Origin: Desulfobacillus sp041396245
GTDB taxonomy: Bacteria; Pseudomonadota; Gammaproteobacteria; Burkholderiales; Rhodocyclaceae
Assembly (NCBI GenBank): GCA_041396245.1
Contig: JAWKYW010000012.1
Location: 36,551-100,550, forward strand
Direction of reading: 5' to 3'
Length of the DNA: 64,000 bases
Shown here: positions 1 through 8,284 of the stretch, one piece after another
Layout: every line of letters starts with the position of its first letter
Numbering within the stretch: position 1 is the stretch's first letter
The notes under the pieces: model-generated
The model's input: the letters and a program-made list of their open reading frames with translations, nothing else
Told to the model about the DNA's origin: nothing
Databases searched by the model: none
Position numbers and translations under genes: made by a program

Positions 1-2
1 TC

Positions 3-383
3 GGCGAGGGCGGCTCGGGTGGCGCGCTGGCAATCGCCGTGGGCGATGTGGTGATGATGCTTCAGTATGCGACCTATTCCGTCATTTCGCCCGAGGGCTG
101 CGCCTCGATCCTCTGGAAGAGCGCCGAGAAGGCGCCCGAAGCGGCCGAAACCATGGGCATCACCGCCGCGCGGCTGAAGACGCTTGGCCTGGTCGATCGC
201 GTCGTCAACGAACCCCTGGGCGGGGCCCATCGCGATTACCGCGCCATGGCGCAGGCGCTGAAGAAGGCACTGCAGGATGCGCTGCGCCAGGTGTCCGATC
301 TGTCTCCCGCAGAACTTGTCGAGCAGCGTTTCGAGCGCGTGCTCGCCTATGGCAAGTACAAGGAACAGCAGCCGGCCCGCTGA
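3..383 (+). CDS. accA: Acetyl-CoA carboxylase carboxyltransferase subunit alpha (3' part)
   Basis: The last 126 residues of the alpha subunit of acetyl-CoA carboxylase carboxyltransferase, which moves the carboxyl group from carboxybiotin to acetyl-CoA in the first step of fatty acid synthesis. The visible part opens with the glycine-rich GEGGSGGALAIAVGD segment that binds acetyl-CoA, followed by the ATYSVISPEGCASILWK block, both typical of AccA. The C-terminal helix ends at LAYGKYKEQQPAR. The start lies before the window. The tilS frame begins inside its last 35 bases, which suggests translational coupling. The identity is clear from the motifs; only the N-terminal two thirds are missing. 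Confidence 0.95.
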   Translation, partial: GEGGSGGALAIAVGDVVMMLQYATYSVISPEGCASILWKSAEKAPEAAETMGITAARLKTLGLVDRVVNEPLGGAHRDYRAMAQALKKALQDALRQVSDLSPAELVEQRFERVLAYGKYKEQQPAR

Positions 384-1707
384 GCCGGTCGCGCGGGTCG
401 CCGCGTGCCTGACGCGGCATGTCCGGCAGGACGAAAGCCTTGCCGTCGCCCTCTCCGGGGGGGTCGATTCGGTTGTGCTGCTGGCCCTGCTGCACGATCT
501 TTCCCGCCTTCAGGACTTTCGCCTGTCCGCCATTCATGTCCACCACGGGCTCAGCCCGCACGCCGACGAATGGCAGGCATTCTGCCGCAGCCTGTGCCTG
601 TCGCTCGGTGTTCCGTTCATCGGGAAGCGTGTCGAAGTGCGTGATGCCGCTGCAAAGGGACTGGAAGCGGCGGCACGCCAGGCCCGCTATGCTGCCTTCG
701 CGGAAGTGGAGGCCGATTGGCTGGTACTGGCGCACCAGCGCGACGACCAGGCGGAGACCCTGCTGTTCAACCTGCTGCGCGGCACCGGGTTGGCGGGTGC
801 CGCCGCCATGCCCGTCGTGCGCCCCTTTCCGGGCCGCCCGGGATTGCGCATTCTGCGCCCGCTGCTCGAGCTGTCGCGAGCCGAGGTCGCGCACCTTGCA
901 CGCGAGCGGCATCTCGACTGGATCGAGGACGAAAGCAACCTGGATGTTCGCCATGCGCGCAATTACCTGCGTCGCACCGTGATGCCGCAGCTTCGCGAGC
1001 GCTTTCCCGGCTGCGATGCCGCACTGGCGCGGGCCGCAGCGCACTTCGCCGAGGGCCATGCGCTGCTGTCCCAGCTCGCCGAGATCGATGCCCGCACGTC
1101 GCTGCGCGAAGGGCGCATACGGGTGGCCGGTCCGGAACGATTGGACGAGGCCCGGCTGCGCAATCTGTTGCGCCATGCGATCAGGCGCGCCGGCATGGAC
1201 ATGCCGGACAGCGCTCGCCTGCATGAAGCGGTACGCCAGGCCTGCCACGCCGCTGCCGATCGCCAGGTGCTCATCGACCTGGGCCAGTGCATGCTGCACC
1301 GCTATCGCGGCGAGTTGTGGCTGGCGCCGAAATCCCCCGTGCCAGAAGCGGTGGTGTGGCGGGGCGAGGATGCGCTTGCCTGGGGCCGGGATATTCTGCG
1401 CTTCGATCGCAGCCTGGGCGGCGGCATCGACCTGGAGCGGCTGAAAGCCGGTGAGGTGAGGATCCAGTCGCGGCAGGGTGGCGAGCGCTTCCGGCCGGAC
1501 GCGCGACGTCCCCGGCGGGAACTCAAGAAGCTGCTGCAGGAACACGGCGTGCCGCCCTGGCAGCGCGGGATCATGCCGCTGCTTTGGTGCGGCGACGAGC
1601 TGGTCTGGGTACCCGGCATCGGCATCGACTGCAACTGGCAGTGTCGCGAAGGCGAGGCGGGCCTGCTGCCCGCATGGGAGGTGCAGGGAGAAAGTCAGTC
1701 GCCGTGA
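349..1707 (+). CDS. tilS: tRNA(Ile)-lysidine synthase
   Basis: TilS ligates lysine to C34 of tRNA-Ile2 (anticodon CAU), changing its codon specificity from AUG to AUA; it is essential in most bacteria. The PP-loop ATP-binding motif SGGVDS is at residues 36-41, followed by the HVHHGLSPHADEWQAFC segment and the LAHQRDDQAETLLFNLLRGTG motif of the family. The C-terminal substrate-binding domain is recognisable near GGERFRPDARRPRRELKKLLQE. The ATG at 349 overlaps the end of accA by 35 bases and gives 452 residues, close to the usual length. The frame stays open further upstream to 277, but those residues lie over accA and do not look like TilS. Confidence 0.93.
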   Translation: MASTRNSSRPAEPVARVAACLTRHVRQDESLAVALSGGVDSVVLLALLHDLSRLQDFRLSAIHVHHGLSPHADEWQAFCRSLCLSLGVPFIGKRVEVRDAAAKGLEAAARQARYAAFAEVEADWLVLAHQRDDQAETLLFNLLRGTGLAGAAAMPVVRPFPGRPGLRILRPLLELSRAEVAHLARERHLDWIEDESNLDVRHARNYLRRTVMPQLRERFPGCDAALARAAAHFAEGHALLSQLAEIDARTSLREGRIRVAGPERLDEARLRNLLRHAIRRAGMDMPDSARLHEAVRQACHAAADRQVLIDLGQCMLHRYRGELWLAPKSPVPEAVVWRGEDALAWGRDILRFDRSLGGGIDLERLKAGEVRIQSRQGGERFRPDARRPRRELKKLLQEHGVPPWQRGIMPLLWCGDELVWVPGIGIDCNWQCREGEAGLLPAWEVQGESQSP

Positions 1708-1714
1708 TACGGCA

Positions 1715-2314
1715 TCAGCGGTTGCCGGAAAGCAGCTGCGCCAGCTCCACGGCCGATTTGACCCCCATTTTCTCGAAAATGCGCGCGCGGTGCACTTCCA
1801 CGGTGCGCATGGCGATGTTGAGTTCGTCGGCGATCACCTTGTTGTACCTGCCGGCCAGGATGCGTTCCATGACCTCGCGCTCGCGCGGCGTGAGCAGGGC
1901 GAGCCGTGCGGCAACCTCGACGGCGTTGGGGGCGGGTGCCCGGCGCGAGGCATCGAATTCCATGGCACGAATGACGCGATCGACCAGCTCGTTGTCGTTG
2001 AAGGGCTTTTCGACGAAGTCGAAGGCGCCCTTTTTCACCGCGGCGACGGCGAGCGGTATGTCGCCGTGGCCGCTGAGAAAGATCACCGGCAGGCGCGAGC
2101 CGCGTTCGCACATCAGATCGAAGAGCTGAAGCCCGCTCATGCCGTCCATGCGCACGTCGAGCACCAGGCAGCCGCGCAGGTCCGCGTGCCAGTCGGCGAG
2201 GAAGGCTTCGGCCGAGGGCCACGCACGCGAGGCGACGCGGCGCGAGCGGAACAGCCAGGTAAGGGCGTCGCGGATGGCCTCGTCGTCGTCGACGATGTGG
2301 GCGATGGGACTCAT
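1715..2314 (-). CDS. dctR: FixJ/DctR-family response regulator
   Basis: A 199-residue two-domain response regulator. The receiver domain (about 1-120) has the acidic pocket VDDDE at 8-12, the phosphoacceptor Asp53 in LDVRMDGMSG and the conserved Lys in FVEKPF. The C-terminal LuxR-type helix-turn-helix contains LTPREREVMERILAG and KVIADELNIAMRTVEVHRARI. This is the FixJ subfamily, which includes DctR of Rhodobacter capsulatus. Its start codon overlaps the stop of the kinase gene (ATGA), so the two are translationally coupled. Neighbouring divergent dctPQM genes point to control of the TRAP transporter; the substrate assignment is inferred from this context. Confidence 0.9.
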   Translation of the reverse strand: MSPIAHIVDDDEAIRDALTWLFRSRRVASRAWPSAEAFLADWHADLRGCLVLDVRMDGMSGLQLFDLMCERGSRLPVIFLSGHGDIPLAVAAVKKGAFDFVEKPFNDNELVDRVIRAMEFDASRRAPAPNAVEVAARLALLTPREREVMERILAGRYNKVIADELNIAMRTVEVHRARIFEKMGVKSAVELAQLLSGNR

Positions 2315-4272
2315 GCCGCCGGCAGCGTGAAGCGAAAGATGCTGCCGCCTTGCGGATTGGCCTCGACCCACATGCGGCCCTTGTGGGATTCGACGATCGA
2401 GCGGCAGATGTTCAGCCCCATGCCCATGCCCTCCGGTTTGGTCGAGTAAAACGGCTCGAACAGGCGCTCGGCGGCCTCTTCGGCGATGCCGCTGCCGCGG
2501 TCGGCAACGCTGACCGCGATGCCGCCGTCGGTTGCGCAGGTGCCGATGACGAGCTCCCTGTCCTCCGGCGGGGTTGCCTGCATGGCGTCGATGCCGTTGC
2601 GCATCAGATTGAGCAGCACCTGTTCGAGCATGACCCGGTCGGCGCGCACCGGCGGCAGCTTGCCGTCGAGAGCAGTGCGGATTTTCACCCCGCGCTTGCG
2701 GGCATCGCCCTCGATCAGTCCGACGGCATCCTCGACGACGGCATCGGCGTCGCAGGGCGTGCGCTGCGGCTCGCTGCGCCGCACGAAATCGTAGATGCGG
2801 CGGATGACGCGCCCGGCCCGCTGCGCCTGGCTGGCGAGCTTGCCGAGCGCCTCGCGCAACTCGTCGCGCGGCAAATCGCCGGCCTCGAGGCGATTCAGGC
2901 AACCGGTGGTGTAGCTGGAGATGGCCGAGAGCGGCTGATTGATCTCGTGGGCGAGGGTGGAGGCCATCTCGCCCATGGTGACCAGGCGCGCGGTGAATTG
3001 CAGCTTCTCCTGCTGCTGGCGCGCCAGTTCCTCGGCACGCTTGCGCTCGGTGATGTCGACCACCGAGCCCATCCAGCCGGTGTGCCGCCCCTCGGCATCG
3101 ATGAGTGGCGCCTCGTAGATAAGGGCATCGAAGCGCTCGCCGTTCTTGCGCTGGAAACGCAATTCAACGCCTTCATTGGGCGCTTGCCCTGCCAGCGACT
3201 GCTGGTGTGCGGCCTGCGTCGCTTCCCGCTCCTCGGGCGCCCAGTAGGGCATGGGCGGCAGGCGGTTGACGAGCTCATCGGGGGCGAAGCCGGTCATGCG
3301 GCAGAAGGCCGGGTTGACATAGATGATGCGCCCCTCGAGATCGCGCGCGCGCAATCCCGTGAACAGCGAATCCTCCATGGCCTTGCGGAAAGCGTACTCC
3401 TTGGACAGGGCCTGCTCGGCGTCGAGGCGTCTTTGCAGGTGCCGACGCTGCGCCCACAGGCTGGCGACGACGCTGGCGCCAAGCGCGACGATGGCCAGCG
3501 CGAGCAGGTTGCGCGGCAGGCTGGTATTCGCCTCGTAGGCAGTGGCGACCAGCACCAGCCCGTGTCCCGGAGGGTCGAAAGGAATGAGGTGGCTCAGGGT
3601 TTCCTCGCCGGTATCGACATTCGATTTCGAGCCGAGAATGGTGCCGTTCGCGTCGATTACACTAAGCCGGTACTTCTGGGCAAACCACCAGGGTATCTGG
3701 TCTGCCAGCAGCTTTCGGATGGAATAGACGGCAACCAGCGAACCGGTATGCAGGCCGTTGCGAAAGTGGGGCACGACGAGATCGAAGTACCATTCGACAT
3801 CTACCGCGTAGCTGGCGCTGAACCCCGGGTTTCCTGTCGAGCGGGACAGTCTGAAGGCCTGCCAGGAAGACTCAGGCCGCATGTATTCCGTATTCGCGGC
3901 GCTCTTCAGGGAATCCTTCCCGGTGCGAATCGGCATGCCATCCTGATCGAGGAGTTGTATGCGGGCGATGCCCGGATTGTTCAGCAGAAAGCTTCTGATG
4001 CGCGGCTGAAACTGGTTGTCTGGACCATCGTTCCCGAAGTAGTCCTGGCCGAGTTGTTGTAACTGCTCTTCGCTGCGCTTGAGCTGGAATTGCAGATTCT
4101 GTTCGACCCAGAGGGCATCACCAATGAGCGCCTTGCGCTGATCCTCGAGTTCCTGCCGGTGGAGCAGCCATAACAAGGCGATCACCGCCAGCACGAACAG
4201 TCCGATGGCGATGCGGGGCGCCGCCCAGTACCAGGGCTGCAATTTCGGCAGGCGAGGAGCGGTAACGGCCAT
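2311..4272 (-). CDS. dctS: DctS-type membrane sensor histidine kinase with PAS domain
   Basis: A 653-residue sensor kinase. There is a membrane helix near residues 18-37, a periplasmic sensor of about 210 residues, a second helix near 250-270, a PAS domain (about 290-410, with the PAC signature GWMGSVVDITERKRAEE), a HisKA domain with the phosphorylated His in LAHEINQPLSAI (about 441), and an HATPase domain with NLMRNGIDA and FEPFYSTKPEGMGMGLNI. This matches DctS-like sensors of extracellular C4-dicarboxylates. I chose the ATG at 4272 because AAGG lies 9 bases upstream; an in-frame ATG at 4293 lacks such a site. It is divergent from dctP, with 167 bases between the starts. Confidence 0.88.
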   Translation of the reverse strand: MAVTAPRLPKLQPWYWAAPRIAIGLFVLAVIALLWLLHRQELEDQRKALIGDALWVEQNLQFQLKRSEEQLQQLGQDYFGNDGPDNQFQPRIRSFLLNNPGIARIQLLDQDGMPIRTGKDSLKSAANTEYMRPESSWQAFRLSRSTGNPGFSASYAVDVEWYFDLVVPHFRNGLHTGSLVAVYSIRKLLADQIPWWFAQKYRLSVIDANGTILGSKSNVDTGEETLSHLIPFDPPGHGLVLVATAYEANTSLPRNLLALAIVALGASVVASLWAQRRHLQRRLDAEQALSKEYAFRKAMEDSLFTGLRARDLEGRIIYVNPAFCRMTGFAPDELVNRLPPMPYWAPEEREATQAAHQQSLAGQAPNEGVELRFQRKNGERFDALIYEAPLIDAEGRHTGWMGSVVDITERKRAEELARQQQEKLQFTARLVTMGEMASTLAHEINQPLSAISSYTTGCLNRLEAGDLPRDELREALGKLASQAQRAGRVIRRIYDFVRRSEPQRTPCDADAVVEDAVGLIEGDARKRGVKIRTALDGKLPPVRADRVMLEQVLLNLMRNGIDAMQATPPEDRELVIGTCATDGGIAVSVADRGSGIAEEAAERLFEPFYSTKPEGMGMGLNICRSIVESHKGRMWVEANPQGGSIFRFTLPAA

Positions 4273-4333
4273 ACTGGCCTTACGTCGAACCATCGATTTA
4301 TGGTACACCAAGGCCGTCGCCGGGGCAGCGGGG

Positions 4334-4349
4334 TTGCGGATAACCACAA
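4334..4349. promoter_or_regulatory. 16-bp imperfect palindrome, candidate DctR operator
   Basis: TTGCGGATAACCACAA reads the same on both strands at 6 of 8 paired positions. It lies in the divergent region between dctS and dctP, about 90 bases before the dctP start. Dimeric FixJ-type regulators bind inverted repeats of this size, so it is a reasonable operator for the adjacent DctR. No promoter elements could be placed with confidence around it. Confidence 0.4.
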
Positions 4350-4439
4350 TTGCCCCGGAATCCCCCCTTGCCCACAATCCGCCGCAGACCAGCGAGGTTC
4401 CCGCTGGCGCGACCGGTAATTTCAACATAGGAGGAGAGC

Positions 4440-5444
4440 ATGAAAGTGAAATCCCTGATGTTCGGCGCAATAGCGCTGGCATTTTCCGCAACGGCTGCCG
4501 CTCAACAGCCGATTGTCATCAAGTTCAGCCATGTTGTTTCGGTTAACACGCCGAAGGGCAAGGGCGCCGAGGAGTTCAAGCGGCTGGCCGAAGAGCGCAC
4601 GAAGGGCAAGGTCAAAGTCGAGGTCTACCCCAGCAGCACCCTGTACAAGGACAAGGAAGAGGTGGAGGCGCTGCAGCTGGGCGCGGTGCAAATGCTGGCC
4701 CCATCCCTGGCCAAGTTCGGCCCCCTGGGTGCGCGCGAGTTCGAGGTGTTCGATCTGCCGTACATGTTCGACAGCTATGCCGATTTGCACAAGGTGACAG
4801 GCGGCCCGATCGGCCAGAGCCTGCTGAAGAAGCTGGAGAGCAAGGGTATCCTTGGCCTCGCTTTCTGGGATAACGGCTTCAAGGTGATGAGCGCCAACAA
4901 GCCGCTGAGGAAGCCCGACGATTTCAAGGGACTGAAAATGCGGATCCAGTCCTCCAAGGTCCTCGATTCCCAGATGCGCGCCCTGGGTGCCAATCCGCAG
5001 GCCATGGCTTTCTCGGAGGTATATCAGGCCCTGCAAACCGGGGTGGTCGATGGCACGGAGAATCCGCCCTCCAACCTGTTTACCCAGAAAATGCACGAAG
5101 TCCAGAAGCACGTGACGCTATCCAATCACGGCTATCTCGGCTACGCAGTGATCGTCAACAAGAAATTCTGGGACGGGTTGCCCGCGGATGTGCGCACACA
5201 ACTGGAAGGCGCCATGAAGGACGCCACCAAGTTCGCGAATGATATCGCCAAGGCCGAGAACGACGAGGCCATGGCAAAAGTGAAGGCCTCTGGCAAGAGC
5301 GAGATCATTACCTTGACGGACGACGAGAAGAAGGCCTGGAAGAAAGCCTTGATCAAGGTCCACAAGGAGCATGAAGCCAAGATCGGCAAGGATCTGATCC
5401 AGTCGATCTACAAGGAAGTCGGCTTCGATCCGAGCAAGCTGTAG
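4440..5444 (+). CDS. dctP: TRAP transporter periplasmic substrate-binding protein DctP
   Basis: Solute receptor of a tripartite ATP-independent periplasmic (TRAP) transporter, 334 residues. A signal peptide ends near ATAAAQQP. The mature protein begins IVIKFSHVVSVNTPKGKGAEEF, as in the DctP family, and contains the LPYMF segment and the conserved ligand-binding region around KMRIQSSKVLDSQMRALGANPQAM, where the Arg typically salt-bridges a carboxylate. A strong ribosome site (AGGAGGAG) precedes the ATG. DctQ and DctM follow on the same strand. C4-dicarboxylates are the likely ligands by family and by the adjacent DctSR system, but other organic acids are possible. Confidence 0.92.
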   Translation: MKVKSLMFGAIALAFSATAAAQQPIVIKFSHVVSVNTPKGKGAEEFKRLAEERTKGKVKVEVYPSSTLYKDKEEVEALQLGAVQMLAPSLAKFGPLGAREFEVFDLPYMFDSYADLHKVTGGPIGQSLLKKLESKGILGLAFWDNGFKVMSANKPLRKPDDFKGLKMRIQSSKVLDSQMRALGANPQAMAFSEVYQALQTGVVDGTENPPSNLFTQKMHEVQKHVTLSNHGYLGYAVIVNKKFWDGLPADVRTQLEGAMKDATKFANDIAKAENDEAMAKVKASGKSEIITLTDDEKKAWKKALIKVHKEHEAKIGKDLIQSIYKEVGFDPSKL

Positions 5445-5453
5445 TTCTCCCAA

Positions 5454-5478
5454 CCGCCGCGGCAGTCTGCCGCGGCGG
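5454..5478 (+). terminator. Perfect 11-bp hairpin between dctP and dctQ
   Basis: CCGCCGCGGCA and TGCCGCGGCGG flank a 3-base loop (GTC), starting 10 bases after the dctP stop. It is followed only by CTTTCGCC, so it is a weak terminator at best. It may instead protect the dctP 3' end from exonucleases, giving more receptor than membrane subunits. Confidence 0.5.
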
Positions 5479-5521
5479 CTTTCGCCCATTCATTACGGCG
5501 CAGCGCCGGAGGCGACACATC

Positions 5522-6163
5522 ATGAAAGTCCTCGATTACCTGGAGGAGTGGCTCATCGCCACCTTCATGGCGGCCGCGACCGTGATCATCTTCGTCGCCG
5601 TGGTGCACCGCTACGCTTCCGGCCTGGCCATTCCCGGGCTGCAGGATTGGCTCATCGGCATCAATATGAGCTGGGCGCAAGAGCTTTGCATCTATCTTTT
5701 CGTCTGGATGGCCAAATTCGGTGCTGCCTACGGCGTGCGAACCGGCATCCACGTTGGCGTGGATGTGCTGATCAATCGACTGAACGAGAAAGTGCGCGGC
5801 AGGTTCATTCTGTTCGGGCTGCTTGCCGGCGCGCTCTTCACCTCCATCATTGGCAGCATGGGAGCGAATTTTGTCTGGCATCTCAGCCAGACGGAGCAGG
5901 TCTCGCCCGATCTCGAACTTCCGGTGTGGATCGTCTACATGGCGATACCCCTGGGTTCCTTTCTGATGTGTTTCCGTTTTCTCCAGGTCGCCTGGTCCTT
6001 CTTGCGCACTGGGCAGCTTCCTCAGCACGACCACGGCCACGTCGAAGGGGTCGAGGAGAAGCCGGAGGACATGCTGATCGGTGAGGCGGTCGAGGAAGGA
6101 GAGGCCATCGAACACGATCCGGGACACAAGCATGGCGGCGAACCGGGGGAGGGGCGCAAATGA
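5522..6163 (+). CDS. dctQ: TRAP transporter small membrane subunit DctQ
   Basis: The small, four-helix membrane subunit of the TRAP transporter, 213 residues. Hydrophobic segments are visible at LIATFMAAATVIIFVAVVHR, ELCIYLFVWMAKFGAAYG, RFILFGLLAGALFTSIIGSM and VYMAIPLGSFLMCFRFLQVAW. The motif GVRTGIHVGVDVLI is typical of DctQ. The C-terminal tail of about 45 residues is unusual: it is rich in His, Glu and Gly (HDHGHVEG, HDPGHKHGGEPG) and extends beyond the normal family end. The 3' end overlaps dctM by 4 bases, so the two subunits are translationally coupled. Confidence 0.9.
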   Translation: MKVLDYLEEWLIATFMAAATVIIFVAVVHRYASGLAIPGLQDWLIGINMSWAQELCIYLFVWMAKFGAAYGVRTGIHVGVDVLINRLNEKVRGRFILFGLLAGALFTSIIGSMGANFVWHLSQTEQVSPDLELPVWIVYMAIPLGSFLMCFRFLQVAWSFLRTGQLPQHDHGHVEGVEEKPEDMLIGEAVEEGEAIEHDPGHKHGGEPGEGRK

Positions 6164-7443
6164 ACGCGACCATCATTTTCGTCCTGCTTTTCGGACTCAT
6201 GCTTACGGGCATGCCGATTTCCATATCCCTCGGCCTGACCGTTCTTACCTTCCTCTTCTTCATGACCGATGTGCCCACCATTGCTGTGGCGCTCAAATTA
6301 TTCACCGGCATCGAGAAGTTCGAGATCATGGCCATCCCGTTCTTCATCCTGGCCGGCAATTTCCTCACCCATGGCGGCGTGGCGAAGCGCATGATCCGTT
6401 TCGCCACGTCGATGATCGGCCACTGGCATGGCGGACTCGGACTGGGCGGCATCGTCGCCTGCGCCCTGTTTGCCGCAGTATCAGGCTCATCGCCGGCGAC
6501 CGTGGTGGCAATCGGTTCGATCATTCTGCCGGCCATGCTCAAGCAGGGTTTTCCGCGCCCCTTCGGGGCCGGCATCATTGCCACTTCGGGATCGCTCGGC
6601 ATCCTGATACCGCCTTCCATCGTGATGGTCATGTATGCGGTGTCGACCGATAGTTCGATCGGCGCGCTGTTCATCGCGGGCATCGTACCGGGCCTGATGC
6701 TCGCCGTGCTGCTGATCGGCACGGCATGGCTCTACGCCAAGAAGCGGCATTATCCGCGCATGCCTCGCGCCTCCTGGGTGGAGCGCTGGCAGGCCTTTCG
6801 TGAAAGTGTCTGGGGGTTGCTGCTGATTATCGTGGTCATCGGCGGCATCTACAGCGGACTTTTCACGCCGACGGAAGCTGCGGCAATGAGCGCAGTCTAC
6901 GCGTTCATCATTTCGACTTTCGTGTACAAGGATCTCACCATCAAGCAGCTGCCGAGGGTGCTGAAGGATTCCGCCAACCTGAGCGCGATGCTTCTGTACA
7001 TCATCACCAATGCCGTGCTGTTTTCCTTCCTCCTCACTTCGGAACAGATTCCGCAGGCGATGGCCGACTGGATCATCGGCATGGGCTTCAGCCCGTGGCA
7101 GTTCCTGGTGGTGGTGAACGTCATTCTGCTCGCTGCCGGAATGATCATGGAACCGTCCTCGATCATGCTGATCATGGCGCCGATCATTTTCCCTGTCGCC
7201 GTGAAGCTGGGTATCGACCCGGTGCATCTCGGGATTCTGATGACGGTGAACATGGAGGTCGGCATGATCACCCCGCCGGTCGGCCTGAACCTCTACGTCG
7301 CCAGCGGCATCACCAAAATGGGGCTAACCGCGCTATCGAAGGCAGTACTGCCCTGGCTGCTGGTAATGCTGGCCTTTCTGATGCTGGTGACCTATGTTCC
7401 GGGCATTTCTCTCTGGCTGCCGAAGACCCTGGGCATGATGTAA
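6160..7443 (+). CDS. dctM: TRAP transporter large membrane subunit DctM
   Basis: The large permease subunit of the TRAP transporter, 427 residues with about 12 hydrophobic helices. It uses a sodium or proton gradient to import the ligand delivered by DctP. Family landmarks are MPISISLGL near the N terminus, FFILAGNFLTHGGVAKRMI, the ALFAAVSGSSPATVVAIGSI segment, SGSLGILIPPSIVMVMYA and the second-half GMITPPVGLNLYVAS. The start ATG overlaps the end of dctQ. Length and motifs are those of a complete, functional DctM. It is the last gene of the dctPQM operon. Confidence 0.93.
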   Translation: MNATIIFVLLFGLMLTGMPISISLGLTVLTFLFFMTDVPTIAVALKLFTGIEKFEIMAIPFFILAGNFLTHGGVAKRMIRFATSMIGHWHGGLGLGGIVACALFAAVSGSSPATVVAIGSIILPAMLKQGFPRPFGAGIIATSGSLGILIPPSIVMVMYAVSTDSSIGALFIAGIVPGLMLAVLLIGTAWLYAKKRHYPRMPRASWVERWQAFRESVWGLLLIIVVIGGIYSGLFTPTEAAAMSAVYAFIISTFVYKDLTIKQLPRVLKDSANLSAMLLYIITNAVLFSFLLTSEQIPQAMADWIIGMGFSPWQFLVVVNVILLAAGMIMEPSSIMLIMAPIIFPVAVKLGIDPVHLGILMTVNMEVGMITPPVGLNLYVASGITKMGLTALSKAVLPWLLVMLAFLMLVTYVPGISLWLPKTLGMM

Positions 7444-7447
7444 GGCA

Positions 7448-7535
7448 GGCCAGACTCTTGGCGTGAGTCCGGCCCAGCAGATTCCCTGCTGGTGAGTGCG
7501 ACGCGCTATGATAGTGCGTCTGTCCAAAGACTCAC
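7448..7535 (+). promoter_or_regulatory. Structured leader of three adjacent hairpins before the TerC gene
   Basis: Three hairpins lie side by side: 7448-7474 (GGCCAGACTC with GAGTCCGGCC), 7475-7491 (CAGCAG with CTGCTG) and 7492-7535 (GTGAGT with ACTCAC, enclosing GACGC with GCGTC). The ribosome site and ATG of the terC gene follow at once (GGAAA, ATG at 7541). The first hairpin could end the dctM transcript but lacks a T run. TerC-family genes elsewhere are often under the manganese-sensing yybP-ykoY riboswitch; I do not see its consensus here, so this is only a structured region of unknown role. Confidence 0.4.
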
Positions 7536-7540
7536 GGAAA

Positions 7541-8284
7541 ATGCTTGAAACCGCACTCGCACCAGGCTTCTGGATCGCCGTCCTGCAGATCATCGCCATC
7601 GACATCCTGCTCGGCGGCGACAACGCCATCGTGATTGCCCTGGCCTGCCGACGGCTGCCGGAAGCGCAGCGCCGGAAGGGCATCTTCTGGGGGGTCGTCG
7701 GCGCCATTGCCCTGCGGGTGATCCTGATCTTCTTCGCCCTGCAGCTTCTGGCCATTCCCTTCCTGAAGATCGTCGGTGGCCTGCTCCTCCTCTGGATCGG
7801 CGTCAAGCTGCTGCAGCCGGAGCGCGACGGCTCGCACGAGCAGATCGAGGGCAGCGCGCACCTGCTGGGCGCGATCCGCACCATCATCATTGCCGATGCC
7901 GTAATGAGCCTGGACAATGTCATTGCCGTGGCGGCCGCGGCCAAGGGCGATCTGACGCTGGTGGTGTTCGGCATTCTGGTCAGCATCCCCATCGTGGTGT
8001 GGGGCAGCAAGTTCGTGCTCAAGCTGATGGACCGCCTGCCGATCGTGATCACCTTCGGCGCAGCGCTGCTGGGCTGGATCGGTGGCGACATGCTGCTCGG
8101 CGATGCGGTCGTCAAGCCCTATCTCGAAGACCAGCCTGGCTGGCTGAAATACATCGCGGCGACCGCCGGCGCGGTGCTGGTGGTGGCGCTGGGGACCTGG
8201 CTGGCGCGGCGGGCGGCGCAGCCCCCCGGGCCGGCCGTCGAGGTGGTGGCGAGCGGAACGCAAGGAGGGAAAGGGCATGCGTGA
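7541..8284 (+). CDS. TerC-family integral membrane protein (YjbE type)
   Basis: A 247-residue membrane protein of the TerC superfamily, several members of which export manganese or load it onto secreted proteins. The N-terminal helix contains the acidic signature DILLGGDNAIVIALACRRLP, and the second half carries its partner ADAVMSLDNVIAVAAAAKG; in this family these Asp residues are thought to bind the metal. About seven hydrophobic helices can be counted. The ATG at 7541 follows GGAAA; the frame is open further upstream, but those residues cover the hairpins. It overlaps the next gene by 8 bases. Confidence 0.85.
   Translation: MLETALAPGFWIAVLQIIAIDILLGGDNAIVIALACRRLPEAQRRKGIFWGVVGAIALRVILIFFALQLLAIPFLKIVGGLLLLWIGVKLLQPERDGSHEQIEGSAHLLGAIRTIIIADAVMSLDNVIAVAAAAKGDLTLVVFGILVSIPIVVWGSKFVLKLMDRLPIVITFGAALLGWIGGDMLLGDAVVKPYLEDQPGWLKYIAATAGAVLVVALGTWLARRAAQPPGPAVEVVASGTQGGKGHA

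Noticed and set aside
205..1545. Minus-strand frame opposite tilS
   Set aside because: tilS with its SGGVDS motif is on the plus strand; this frame is a GC-rich shadow.
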